A stretch of DNA of 17,973 nucleotides from Spirochaetota bacterium (GCA_023396665.1 JAEWVL010000092.1:1-17973), one strand, 5' to 3'. Numbered from the stretch's first letter, positions 1 through 7,595 are shown. Made by a program: numbers and translations. Notes: a model not told the origin generated them from the sequence alone.

Positions 1-2
1 CC

Positions 3-371
3 GATACACTGTTATGGCCCGGTGCCGTTACTTTTATAGTAAGCGATCTTTTCGATGCAATCAGCGGAAGATATGATCTGATTGCGGCCAATCCTCCATA
101 TGTGGGTGAGCATGAAAAAGCGCTGCTCGCTGCCGAGCTTGATTACGAGCCGCAGATCGCGCTTTTTTCCGCTGAGGCGGGGTTTTTTCATACGGGGCAG
201 ATCATTCGACAGGCGCGTGATTACCTGAATGCGGGGGGATACCTGATCGTGGAGACAAATCCCGCATTGCGCACGCAGGTGACGGATTGTGCGCGGGATT
301 GCGGCTATTCGCTCAGCGTTGAAAATGATCTTGCCGGGTTTCCCAGATTTTATTTATTACAGGCGGTTTGA
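3..371 (+). CDS. prmC: Peptide chain release factor N5-glutamine methyltransferase, C-terminal part (partial, cut by window edge)
   Basis: This is the C-terminal end of a class I SAM-dependent methyltransferase; the 5' part lies outside the window. The frame is open from base 3 to the TGA at 369-371. It contains the NPPYVGEHE segment (around base 93), which is the NPPY active-site motif of the PrmC/HemK family that binds the glutamine side chain. The residues before it (YDLIAA) form the usual strand leading into NPPY, and the C-terminal stretch GGYLIVETNP has the character of the late core strand of these enzymes. The family methylates the GGQ glutamine of release factors RF1 and RF2 in the cytoplasm and so supports translation termination. 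The membrane-protein gene downstream starts almost on top of the stop codon, suggesting cotranscription. A related N-methyltransferase such as PrmB is less likely but cannot be excluded without the N-terminus. Confidence 0.85.
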   Translation, partial: DTLLWPGAVTFIVSDLFDAISGRYDLIAANPPYVGEHEKALLAAELDYEPQIALFSAEAGFFHTGQIIRQARDYLNAGGYLIVETNPALRTQVTDCARDCGYSLSVENDLAGFPRFYLLQAV

Positions 372-376
372 TCGAG

Positions 377-1810
377 ATGCGCGCGAACGAAAGCGACGAA
401 AAGAGAAATACCGATACAGTAAACACACTGCCGCAAAACGAAAGCGAAGGCATATCACTTTTTCGTAATCTTTATATGAACCTCGGTTTCGATTTTGTGC
501 GCTATCAGCTGAGCCAGCTGCACGGCTATCTGCTTATTTTTTTCGTTCTTATCATGATTAATCTGTTTCACCGTCGTCTTGGCGGGGGAAGCACGCTTTC
601 GCTGGTGGTGAAGGTGTATCTGTTCGTCTTCGCCTTCCTGTTAGTATATAATGTAACTATTGCCGCACCCGCCGAGATTGTTAAAAAATATCAGGGTCGT
701 GTAGCCAGAATCATCTATATTTTTGAAAGTAAGCTTTTGCCGATTCTCACACTTTATTTCATGATTGCCCTGTATACACTCTCCGATTTTGCCGGAGAAC
801 CGGGCTGGCCCCTGTTCTCTTTCATCAGGGCTCTCGACGGGCAGCATACCAATCTGATAGTCTATTCGCTTCTGCTGATGTATGCGCTGAAGGCGAAAAT
901 CAATCCCTTGATCACCATTCCCGTTTTCTTTGCGGTGTCTCTGGTCTATTACAGGATCAATCTTTTCATTTATTCCGAGTATTTTGCGGGTTTTCCCGTG
1001 CTGTTTTACAAAGGCCTTAAACTGACGCTGATTTTTTTTCTTTCTATCTGGGACCTGTCGATGCTGCTGCGTTCCGCGGTAAAACGGTTCTTGTTCGCGC
1101 TCAGCGCTTCGGCGTTTACCATCGGGTCTGTTTTCGGATTGCTGATGATAATCTATCTTGTTGCTGCTCCCAGCACTCCGATCTGGATGGAGTCTGCGAA
1201 AAAACTTGCGCGTTTCGGTTACCATGTTCCTCTGCGAAGAATTGCGAGGATTGCGGCCGACAGGAAAGATGTTCGCATGGTAAAGGATATTTACAACCTC
1301 ATGGTCTATTACGATCAAGGTCTCGAATATACGACAGAGAAATGGAATGGTATGCTGTATCAGCCGCGCCTTCAGGATGCCGAATTGGCCGCATCATATA
1401 TGTTGAAAGAGGGAGTGCTCGGAAATCCCTACGAGATAGCGGATTATATTGAAAAGAAAAGTGCCGAGATGGCCAATGTCTCACTGAACAGTCTCGCCAC
1501 ACTTTGCGCTAAATCATGCACCACTGACGAATCGGTGCTGTTTCTTCTCTCCCGCTTAAAAAACGGTTCAAAGAAGCCATACATGTTGTGGTTGATCCGG
1601 GTTCTTTCAGAAACCGGAAGCTGTCTGCCGATTATTCCCCTGACAGAATATCTGTATTCCCTCGATGACGATATCGCCAAAAGTACCTATGAGTCACTTA
1701 AGTCCCTGACCGGTAAAGCGCCGGCAGAGACCGGAGACGGTGTCTATAACGGTGTGGAATCCATTCGTGCGTTCAAGGCTTTCTATCTGGAAAACTGCAC
1801 AGCCGAATAA
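377..1810 (+). CDS. Multi-pass membrane protein with C-terminal helical, HEAT-like domain, function unknown
   Basis: I do not recognise the family. The protein has about 477 residues. A polar N-terminal stretch of about 45 residues is followed by around seven hydrophobic segments (approximately residues 47-64, 75-95, 115-135, 155-170, 174-191, 207-225 and 238-262) and then a soluble region of about 210 residues. The last part of that region (about 400-450) has the rhythm of HEAT-type helical pairs, ending in a turn resembling the one that often closes such repeats (LKSLTGKA). The start is uncertain: a TTG at 368 overlaps the prmC stop, whereas the ATG at 377 lies 5 bases after it with a purine-rich AGGCGG upstream, so the ATG is used here. 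The 3' end overlaps the converging nth gene tail to tail by 38 bp. It is probably cotranscribed with prmC. The helical tail suggests a protein-interaction platform on one face of the membrane, which is inference. Confidence 0.75.
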   Translation: MRANESDEKRNTDTVNTLPQNESEGISLFRNLYMNLGFDFVRYQLSQLHGYLLIFFVLIMINLFHRRLGGGSTLSLVVKVYLFVFAFLLVYNVTIAAPAEIVKKYQGRVARIIYIFESKLLPILTLYFMIALYTLSDFAGEPGWPLFSFIRALDGQHTNLIVYSLLLMYALKAKINPLITIPVFFAVSLVYYRINLFIYSEYFAGFPVLFYKGLKLTLIFFLSIWDLSMLLRSAVKRFLFALSASAFTIGSVFGLLMIIYLVAAPSTPIWMESAKKLARFGYHVPLRRIARIAADRKDVRMVKDIYNLMVYYDQGLEYTTEKWNGMLYQPRLQDAELAASYMLKEGVLGNPYEIADYIEKKSAEMANVSLNSLATLCAKSCTTDESVLFLLSRLKNGSKKPYMLWLIRVLSETGSCLPIIPLTEYLYSLDDDIAKSTYESLKSLTGKAPAETGDGVYNGVESIRAFKAFYLENCTAE

Positions 1811-2393
1811 GCGGACATTCCGGGCATTTTGCATGCCGGGCCGTGCAGATTACTCTGCCGTGGTGTATCATGAGCAGATGCCCTTTCCCCCACCAGGGTT
1901 CATCCACTGCCGCCTTCAGTTCGGCTTCGACCGCGTCAGGGGTTTTTCCCGCTGCAATGCCGAGCCGATGGGATACGCGGAAAACATGAGTATCGACAGC
2001 AAAGCCGCTTTTGCCAAAACCCTGTGAGACGATCACGTTTGCTGATTTTCTTCCGATTCCGGGCAGTTTTACAAGCGCTTCAATGGTGTCCGGCAGCCCG
2101 TATTCGCTGACCGCTTGTGCGAGGCGTTTGATGTTGCGTGCCTTTGTGTGAAAGAAACCAACCGAATGAATAATTTCCTCAATGTCGTTCACTTCAGCTT
2201 CGGCAAGTGCCTCTGGGGAGTCGAAGCGTGAAAAAAGCCGCGGTGTCACGGCATTAACCTGGCGGTCTGTGGTTTGGGCTGAAAGTACGACGGCAACAGT
2301 CAGCTCCCATACCGAATTGTAATCAAGGGGAACCTTTATTTCCCCGTAAAACGCATGAAGCCGCTCAATTATTTTCTGAGCTTTAGTTTTCAT
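1773..2393 (-). CDS. nth: Endonuclease III (DNA glycosylase/AP lyase)
   Basis: This 206-aa protein is the bifunctional base-excision-repair enzyme that removes oxidised pyrimidines and cleaves at AP sites. The helix-hairpin-helix is LPGIGRKSANV with catalytic Lys116, and the catalytic aspartate is Asp134 in AVDTHVFRV. The C-terminal iron-sulphur loop has the exact endonuclease III spacing, with cysteines 183, 190, 193 and 199 (C-x6-C-x2-C-x5-C). Length and residue positions agree closely with the family norm. The start is set at the ATG at 2393, because a longer frame exists upstream but lies wholly within the rdgB 3' end. The gene overlaps rdgB by 11 bp in another frame, so the two are translationally coupled, a sensible pairing of nucleotide-pool cleaning with DNA repair. 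Its end overlaps the converging membrane-protein gene by 38 bp, and no terminator is evident there. Confidence 0.96.
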   Translation of the reverse strand: MKTKAQKIIERLHAFYGEIKVPLDYNSVWELTVAVVLSAQTTDRQVNAVTPRLFSRFDSPEALAEAEVNDIEEIIHSVGFFHTKARNIKRLAQAVSEYGLPDTIEALVKLPGIGRKSANVIVSQGFGKSGFAVDTHVFRVSHRLGIAAGKTPDAVEAELKAAVDEPWWGKGHLLMIHHGRVICTARHAKCPECPLIRLCSFPDRKP

Positions 2394-2982
2394 GCAAGCC
2401 TCTGTAAAAATCGAGAAAGGCCGCGAATGCATGTGCGCGGTGGCTGATCAACTGTTTTTCAAAGTCTTCCAGTTCGGCCATCGTCGCATCCAGCTCGGGA
2501 ATGTAGAAAACCGGATCGTAGCCGAAACCGTTATCTCCGCGTTTATCGGTCGTGATTTCGCCTTCGCAGATCCCGTCGAAACGGCTGGAGCGCCCTTCAC
2601 TGTCGATATATATCATGCAGCATTGAAATTCCGCATAACGCTCGACATCTTTGAATCCGCTCATGTTTTTCAGCAGGCAGTCTATTCGCTCCTCATCGCT
2701 TGCTGCGTGACAGTAGCGTGCTGAGTAAATTCCCGGTTCGCCGTTCAGGGCCTTCACTACGAGCCCTGAATCTTCGGCAAGCACCGGTCGTTTACAGCGT
2801 GAATAGGCGGCTTCGGCCTTGATACGGGCATTGGCTTCGAAGCTTGTGCCGTCTTCTTCGGGCAGTGGTGACGAATCATGATCGCTCAGAAGCTCTAATT
2901 TAATACCGGCTTCGGCCGCAGTGGGGGCCAGTTCTTGCAGTTTGTGGCGGTTTGATGTGGCAAGTATGATTATATCTTCCAT
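2383..2982 (-). CDS. rdgB: dITP/XTP pyrophosphatase, RdgB/HAM1 family
   Basis: The 199-aa product is a non-canonical purine NTP pyrophosphatase that hydrolyses dITP, ITP and XTP to the monophosphates, keeping deaminated purines out of DNA and RNA. Visible family motifs are the N-terminal TSNRHKLQEL (residues 9-18, triphosphate-binding loop), LAEDSGLVV followed by LNGEPGIYSARY (metal site and substrate pocket), GFGYDPVF, and SHRAHAF near the C-terminus, which contacts the base. Length is typical. The ATG at 2982 is preceded on the minus strand by GAGAGAT as a weak ribosome binding site. The gene is first in an operon with nth (11-bp overlap) and divergent from the exported amidotransferase gene, with about 230 bp between the two starts. 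Confidence 0.95.
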   Translation of the reverse strand: MEDIIILATSNRHKLQELAPTAAEAGIKLELLSDHDSSPLPEEDGTSFEANARIKAEAAYSRCKRPVLAEDSGLVVKALNGEPGIYSARYCHAASDEERIDCLLKNMSGFKDVERYAEFQCCMIYIDSEGRSSRFDGICEGEITTDKRGDNGFGYDPVFYIPELDATMAELEDFEKQLISHRAHAFAAFLDFYRGLHEN

Positions 2983-3054
2983 TTTATCTCTCGTCGCGAT
3001 ATGGTGAAGGGCAAAGACGCCATCATTTGAACTACATGACCAGAAGGGACGTTT

Positions 3055-3100
3055 TTTGCAAAATAAATTTGCGAAAATTTCATTTTGCCTTCATTTTGCC
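3055..3100. repeat. Tandem 11-bp direct repeat and TTTGC-AAA elements in a divergent promoter region
   Basis: The unit TTCATTTTGCC occurs twice head to tail without any gap (3079-3089 and 3090-3100). Just to the left are two related elements, TTTGCAAAA (3055-3063) and TTTGCGAAAA (3068-3077). The cluster lies between the divergent starts of rdgB (2982, minus) and the exported amidotransferase gene (3215, plus). The repeats are directly seen; a role as a protein-binding site is inference. No convincing -35/-10 pair was found beside them. Confidence 0.5.
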
Positions 3101-3214
3101 GGTTTGCATCAGAAGTAATGTACTTGCTTTTAAGATATGCAATCGGAGAATCTATCGGTGATACCGGGCTTTTTAACAATTTCTGTTTTCAGTTCCGGTG
3201 ACGAAGGAGGCGCG

Positions 3215-4306
3215 ATGATAAAAAGCGTGATCAGATTTTCAGCTGTTTTCGGATGTTTACTATTCTCGCTGTTTTTATGTGTGCATAATCTGGCGGCTGC
3301 GATCCGCTTGTATCCGGTTGAAGTACCCAACAGAACCGACAATCGAAGCATAGAACTGACAGGAAACGGTGCAACGGCCGTCATTTCACCGCTAAAGGCG
3401 GGGAGTTTTCGTGTTTATCCGCTCTCGGGGGGAAGGGTCAGCAGGCGCAGTGGCAAAGAAGTGGCGATAATTCATGATACTATACCCGGAGAAACAGTAT
3501 ACAGCAATTTTATACCCTATGCAATCGGGATCGGTTCACGTGTCGGTGCTGACACTGCGATCGGTGAGGCGACTGATAAGCTTCATGTAATCAATCGAAT
3601 ACGATCACCGCTTGTAATATTGCAAAAGAGTGTTCATTATCATATACCGCAAATCGCGATCGTAAATCCCTGTGTTGACGAAAAGCATCTTTCGATGGTG
3701 AGTCCCGTTGTCAAGATAATCGACGGGTATGTAGAGTCCCAAATACGCGTGCTTCATTATCTCGAATTGAAAAGCGTTGATCTCTCCTTTTTTGACTGTG
3801 TCATAATCACCGGACAGTCGAATCCCTGGGAGGAATATTCGATGAGTGATTTTGCGCAAATCGCTTCAATACTTGAGAAAGGGGAGGTACCAGTACTTGG
3901 AATCTGCGGCGGACACCAGCTGATAGCGCTTCTGAACGGTGTTCGTGTTGATCTGGTGAAACCGGGTTGTGACAAGACGAAGGGGTATGCCGGCTGTTTC
4001 AAGGTTCGCGGGCCGGTCGAAGTTGAACTGCTTGAGCAGACTTCCATTTTTTACGGACAGAGCCCCAAAAGAACTTTTTTCGCCTCTCACTGTGAGGATA
4101 TCAAGTCGCTACCGAAAGGTTTTGTACAGATTGCCCGTTCAGAGCTTTCGGAATATTATGCGATGCGGCATGTAACAAAACAGCAATATGGCGTGCAGTT
4201 TCATCCTGAACTGGGGAATATCGCGGACAGTGAAAAGGTTATAGAGCAGTTCGTTTATATTGCGATCAATAGAGAAGATCGGGCTGTATACGGGAAACCC
4301 GAGTAA
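3215..4306 (+). CDS. Exported protein with class I glutamine-amidotransferase domain and degenerate LytM/M23-like domain
   Basis: The product has 363 residues. Residues 1-29 look like a Sec signal peptide: basic start MIKSVIR, hydrophobic core, and cleavage region ending NLAAA. There is no lipobox. Residues about 46-131 resemble a LytM/M23 fold that has lost its metal ligands: ETVYSNFIPYAIGIGSRVG and ADTAIGEATDKLHVINR follow the usual order of VYAH, a G-x-V-x-x-G-x-x-IG turn, and HLHFE, but the first His of HxH is Lys. Residues about 145-352 are a class I glutamine amidotransferase fold with GICGGHQ (nucleophile Cys231), a SHCED segment, and VQFHPE (His330, Glu332), so the triad is complete. 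The start at 3215 is chosen for the strong GAAGGAGG site just upstream and because it places the signal peptide at the terminus. Substrate is unknown; a gamma-glutamyl hydrolase or amidase acting on the envelope is possible. Confidence 0.8.
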   Translation: MIKSVIRFSAVFGCLLFSLFLCVHNLAAAIRLYPVEVPNRTDNRSIELTGNGATAVISPLKAGSFRVYPLSGGRVSRRSGKEVAIIHDTIPGETVYSNFIPYAIGIGSRVGADTAIGEATDKLHVINRIRSPLVILQKSVHYHIPQIAIVNPCVDEKHLSMVSPVVKIIDGYVESQIRVLHYLELKSVDLSFFDCVIITGQSNPWEEYSMSDFAQIASILEKGEVPVLGICGGHQLIALLNGVRVDLVKPGCDKTKGYAGCFKVRGPVEVELLEQTSIFYGQSPKRTFFASHCEDIKSLPKGFVQIARSELSEYYAMRHVTKQQYGVQFHPELGNIADSEKVIEQFVYIAINREDRAVYGKPE

Positions 4307-4401
4307 TCACCGGCAGCAAGAATTGTACTTCGTTTTCATCGGAATGATTAGAAGGCTTCGGGGTGTAAAGATTACATTATAGCGTATTGCGTACAATCAC
4401 A

Positions 4402-4424
4402 TGATAAAAAACGGCGCTTTATCA
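4402..4424. promoter_or_regulatory. Inverted repeat upstream of the GH13 gene
   Basis: A perfect 7-bp dyad, TGATAAA (4402-4408) and TTTATCA (4418-4424), is separated by 9 bases. It lies about 27 bp upstream of a possible -35 element for the glycosidase gene. No T-run follows on either strand, so it does not look like a terminator. An operator for a sugar-responsive repressor is possible but unproven. Confidence 0.35.
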
Positions 4425-4450
4425 GAAAACGGATCTGTGCTTGTTTCCAT

Positions 4451-4479
4451 TTGACATGTGTACCGTTTTGTGAGAAACT
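4451..4479 (+). promoter_or_regulatory. Possible sigma-70-type promoter of the GH13 gene
   Basis: There is a perfect TTGACA (4451-4456) with GAAACT (4474-4479) 17 bases further on. The -10 match is poor (three of six), so only the -35 is convincing. It lies about 54 bp upstream of the ATG at 4533, in a gap with no coding potential. Confidence 0.35.
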
Positions 4480-4532
4480 AGTGTTGAATAAAAACGGCCG
4501 GGTAATTTGCCGTCAGTTTTTGCGGGGTGATT

Positions 4533-6128
4533 ATGAATTGGTGGAAGAAAACAACTGTGTATCAGGTTTATCCCCTCTCGTATATGGATTCCAATAACGA
4601 CGGTGTCGGTGATCTTCAGGGAATTATCTCCCGACTCGATTATATTCAGCGAACAGGATTCGAAACACTATGGTTGTCGCCGTTTTATCGTTCGCCTCTG
4701 AAAGATTTCGGCTACGATATCGCCGATTACCGGTCGATTGATCCCGTTTTCGGCACCATGGCGGACGCGGAACAGCTTATCGCCGAAGTGCACAAGCGAA
4801 AGATGAAAATCGTTTTTGATATGGTGATGAACCACACTTCAGACGAACATCCATGGTTTCGCGAGTCATCCTCGTCAGGGGGTAATGCGCGCCGCAACTG
4901 GTATTTGTGGGCTAAGGGAAAAGGGAAACGTCCTCCGAACAACTGGAATTCGATGATCGGTCATTGCGGCTGGAACTATGATTCCCGCAGCGGTGAGTGG
5001 TATTACGCGAGTTTTCTGCCGTTTCAGCCGGATCTTAATTACGAGAATCCGGAAGTGAAAAAAGAAATGTTCGACACCGTTCGTTTCTGGCTTAAAAAGG
5101 GGGTGGACGGTTTCAGACTGGATATATTTAACTGTATATATAAAGATATACAACTTCGTGATAATCCGTTTTCTCTGGCGTTTGTACCAAGGCCTGATAA
5201 CCCCGACGGATTTTTTCAGCACAAGAAGTACACGATAAATAATCCGAAAAATTATGAATTTGCAAAAGAACTTCGCAGCGTTATCGATGAGTTTTCACCG
5301 GAGCGTTTTTTACTGGGAGAAGTCTCCGGTTCTGACAGGGTGGTTCGTGACTACCTCGGTGATGGAAAGGGTCTTAATCTGATATTTCTCTTTGACACGG
5401 TAAAATACCGTTTTTCGGCTTCATTTTTCAGAAGAATAATCGAGAAGAACGAAACATCGTATCCGTATCCCCTTGTTCCCGTGTATGTTTTCGGCAATCA
5501 TGATCAGCAGCGTATGATCGAGCGTTTGCGTGGTGACCTCATTCGAGCGAAACTGCTCGCGCTTTTTCAGCTGACTGTTCGCGGCGTACCCGTCGTTTAT
5601 TACGGTGAAGAGATCGGTATGCGTGAGGCGGCGATAGGTTTTAAAGCGGCTAAAGATCCGCTCGCGCAAGGGTACAGGCATATCCCCAAAAAGCTGACAG
5701 ATGCACTCGACATATACGTGAATCGTGACGGATGCAGAACCCCCATGCAGTGGGATGCATCACCCCGGGCCGGTTTTTCTTCGGCTGCAGAGACCTGGCT
5801 GCCGGTCAACTCAGATTATCAGGGCAACAATGTGTGCCTGAGCGAAGAGGATCCGTCGTCGCTGTATAACTGTTATCGTACACTGCTCTCGCTTCGCCGA
5901 CAGCATGATGCCTTGTGTGAGGGCAGTCTGGAACTTGTCGAGACCGATTCGCGATTGCTTGCCTATCGCAGAGTTGGTCGTGACGGGGGCTTTCTGGTTG
6001 TGATCAATTTCAGCGCAGCGAGAGTTCCGTTTGCCTCTCTTGAGAATGCGAATATTGTGTTTTCCACTCACAAGCGGGGGGATACGGGAACGATCGCTCC
6101 TTTTGAGGGTCTTATTTTGAAATTGTGA
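4533..6128 (+). CDS. GH13 family alpha-glucosidase / oligo-1,6-glucosidase-type enzyme
   Basis: The 531-aa protein is a retaining alpha-glycosidase with the conserved GH13 regions in order: region I DMVMNHTSDEH (residues 96-106), region II GFRLDIFN (nucleophile Asp197), region III LLGEVSGSD (acid/base Glu263) and region IV VFGNHDQQR (Asp324). The calcium-loop-like DSNNDGVGDLQG near residues 19-30 and the QPDLNYENPEV segment are typical of the oligo-1,6-glucosidase/alpha-glucosidase branch, which act on the ends of small malto- or isomalto-oligosaccharides. Hydrolysis of sucrose or trehalose, or transglucosylation, cannot be separated by eye. There is no signal peptide, so it is cytoplasmic. 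The ATG at 4533 follows GGGGTG; a GTG at 4527 in frame is an alternative. It is a single gene with no transporter beside it, so internal glycogen or disaccharide use is as likely as uptake-linked use. Confidence 0.92.
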   Translation: MNWWKKTTVYQVYPLSYMDSNNDGVGDLQGIISRLDYIQRTGFETLWLSPFYRSPLKDFGYDIADYRSIDPVFGTMADAEQLIAEVHKRKMKIVFDMVMNHTSDEHPWFRESSSSGGNARRNWYLWAKGKGKRPPNNWNSMIGHCGWNYDSRSGEWYYASFLPFQPDLNYENPEVKKEMFDTVRFWLKKGVDGFRLDIFNCIYKDIQLRDNPFSLAFVPRPDNPDGFFQHKKYTINNPKNYEFAKELRSVIDEFSPERFLLGEVSGSDRVVRDYLGDGKGLNLIFLFDTVKYRFSASFFRRIIEKNETSYPYPLVPVYVFGNHDQQRMIERLRGDLIRAKLLALFQLTVRGVPVVYYGEEIGMREAAIGFKAAKDPLAQGYRHIPKKLTDALDIYVNRDGCRTPMQWDASPRAGFSSAAETWLPVNSDYQGNNVCLSEEDPSSLYNCYRTLLSLRRQHDALCEGSLELVETDSRLLAYRRVGRDGGFLVVINFSAARVPFASLENANIVFSTHKRGDTGTIAPFEGLILKL

Positions 6129-6188
6129 TTTCCTACGCAAGAGAATGAAAGACGAAGTACAATGATGTTGTGTCGGAGTAATAAAACG

Positions 6189-6215
6189 AAGGGGAGGATA
6201 AAGTATCCCCCCCTT
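6189..6215 (-). terminator. Rho-independent terminator of gap
   Basis: A 12-bp stem with one mismatch joins 6189-6200 to 6204-6215 around a 3-base loop. Read on the minus strand, it is followed by CGTTTTATT, a U-rich tail. It begins about 20 bp past the gap stop codon and lies between two converging genes. On the plus strand the following bases are A-rich, so it mainly serves gap. Confidence 0.75.
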
Positions 6216-6235
6216 AACGTATAAAAAGCTTTGGA

Positions 6236-7246
6236 TTACTTGTTGTCGATTTTTGACATGTGAACAATCAGATCTACAACTTTGTTTGAATAACCCCACT
6301 CGTTGTCATACCAGGAAACGAGTTTTACGAAGTTGTTATTCAACGAAATACCGGCGCCCGCATCGAAAATTGAAGTGCGTGCATCGTGGATGAAATCAGT
6401 GGAAACTACAGAATCTTCGGTGTAACCAAGGATGCCCTTGAGTTCGCCTTCAGAAGCTTTTTTGATGGCAGCTTTGATTTCGTCGTATGAAGCGCCTTTC
6501 TCGATACGGCAGGTAAGGTCAACTACTGATACGTCAGCAGTCGGTACACGGAATGCCATACCGGTAAGTTTGCCGTTAAGCTCGGGAATTACTTTTCCAA
6601 CGGCTTTAGCGGCACCGGTAGAAGAAGGAATGATGTTTCCGAGAATTGAACGGCCGCCGCGCCAGTCTTTGTTAGAAGGAGCGTCAACGGTTTTCTGTGT
6701 GTTTGTTGCGGCGTGAACGGTAGTCATAAGACCTTCAACGATTTTAAAGTTGTCGTTGATTACTTTTGCGATAGGCGCAAGACAGTTGGTTGTGCAGGAA
6801 GCGTTTGAAACGATGTTCATGTCTTTTGTATATGAGCTATGGTTAACACCCATTACGAACATCGGTGCATCAGCAGAAGGAGCACTGATGATTACTTTTT
6901 TTGCGCCGCCTTTGATGTGAGCCTGGGCTTTGTCAATAGTTGTGAATACGCCGGTAGACTCAACAACGTAATCCGCGCCGTTTGCGCCCCATGCAATCGC
7001 AGCGGGATCTTTTTCGGCGAAAACAGCGATAGATTTGCCGTTTACAACGAGTTTGCCGTCTTTGATATCGATAGAACCGGTAAACTGTCCATGAACAGTG
7101 TCGTATTTGAGCATGTACTTCATATACTCAAGATCGATAAAGGGGTCGTTGATAGCCTTGATTTCAACTTCAGGATTGTCAATCGCTGCCCTGAATACGA
7201 GGCGTCCGATTCGGCCGAAACCGTTAATTCCCATTTTTACTGCCAT
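6236..7246 (-). CDS. gap: Type I glyceraldehyde-3-phosphate dehydrogenase
   Basis: The 336-aa cytoplasmic enzyme oxidises glyceraldehyde 3-phosphate to 1,3-bisphosphoglycerate with NAD+ and phosphate in glycolysis. It has the N-terminal Rossmann motif INGFGRIGR (residues 7-15), AINDPF with Asp34 favouring NAD+ over NADP+, the active-site SNASCTTNC with Cys151, the HAATNTQKTVD phosphate-site segment, and SWYDNEWGYSNKV at the C-terminus. Length is standard. The ATG at 7246 is preceded on the minus strand by GGAGG at good spacing. It is a monocistronic unit: a strong terminator lies downstream, and the only upstream gene is divergent. The long leader contains a hairpin, listed separately. No phosphoglycerate kinase gene is adjacent. 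Confidence 0.97.
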   Translation of the reverse strand: MAVKMGINGFGRIGRLVFRAAIDNPEVEIKAINDPFIDLEYMKYMLKYDTVHGQFTGSIDIKDGKLVVNGKSIAVFAEKDPAAIAWGANGADYVVESTGVFTTIDKAQAHIKGGAKKVIISAPSADAPMFVMGVNHSSYTKDMNIVSNASCTTNCLAPIAKVINDNFKIVEGLMTTVHAATNTQKTVDAPSNKDWRGGRSILGNIIPSSTGAAKAVGKVIPELNGKLTGMAFRVPTADVSVVDLTCRIEKGASYDEIKAAIKKASEGELKGILGYTEDSVVSTDFIHDARTSIFDAGAGISLNNNFVKLVSWYDNEWGYSNKVVDLIVHMSKIDNK

Positions 7247-7307
7247 ATATAAACCTCCACGGTAGTGTTTAGTGTTCTGCTGAAAACTGATATAAGAAAG
7301 ACCAGAA

Positions 7308-7336
7308 TGCTGATGATAAATATTTCCGCATCAGCA
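7308..7336 (-). promoter_or_regulatory. Hairpin in the gap 5' leader
   Basis: TGCTGATG (7308-7315) and CATCAGCA (7329-7336) form a perfect 8-bp stem around a 13-base loop. It lies 62-90 bp upstream of the gap start codon, inside the leader if the TATAAT at 7410-7415 is the promoter. It could be a transcript-stabilising stem or a dyad operator. Neither strand shows a following T-run, so it is not a terminator. Confidence 0.4.
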
Positions 7337-7409
7337 CGGCTTTGCGGCCTTACTAAAGAAAATGGTGCTGAAAGAGCAAGCTAAATCTTTCATTTGAGAC
7401 CTTTTTGCG

Positions 7410-7415
7410 ATTATA
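7410..7415 (-). promoter_or_regulatory. Possible -10 box of gap
   Basis: A perfect TATAAT is present on the minus strand about 165 bp upstream of the gap start. No good -35 element is seen at 16-18 bp spacing, so the call rests on the -10 alone. Confidence 0.3.
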
Positions 7416-7566
7416 CCTGTGAAAATGGGCACATATACTCAGAGAATCAAATAATTTTTACCACTCAATACGTCAAGGCTTAATCGAGGTAATGCGGGTA
7501 AATGTATTTTCTTTTTGTAAAAAACTCTGAAGATGTCTGTCAAAATTGTTGTATGTAGAAAACTCT

Positions 7567-7595
7567 TTGACACTTGTTCTTGTCAGTATTATTTT
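7567..7595 (+). promoter_or_regulatory. Sigma-70-type promoter of the helical-protein gene
   Basis: TTGACA (7567-7572) is followed after 17 bases by TATTTT (7590-7595). The -35 is perfect and the -10 matches four of six. It would give a leader of about 65 bases for the gene starting at 7666. Confidence 0.5.

Noticed and set aside
641..1318. A 225-aa open frame on the minus strand inside the membrane-protein gene
   Set aside because: It lies wholly opposite a convincing hydrophobic protein, is very rich in Arg, Gln and His as shadow frames are, and has no start signal.
4282..4310. Small CGGG-AAA-CCCG stem at the end of the exported amidotransferase gene as a terminator
   Set aside because: The stem is only four base pairs, lies within the coding end and is not followed by T residues.
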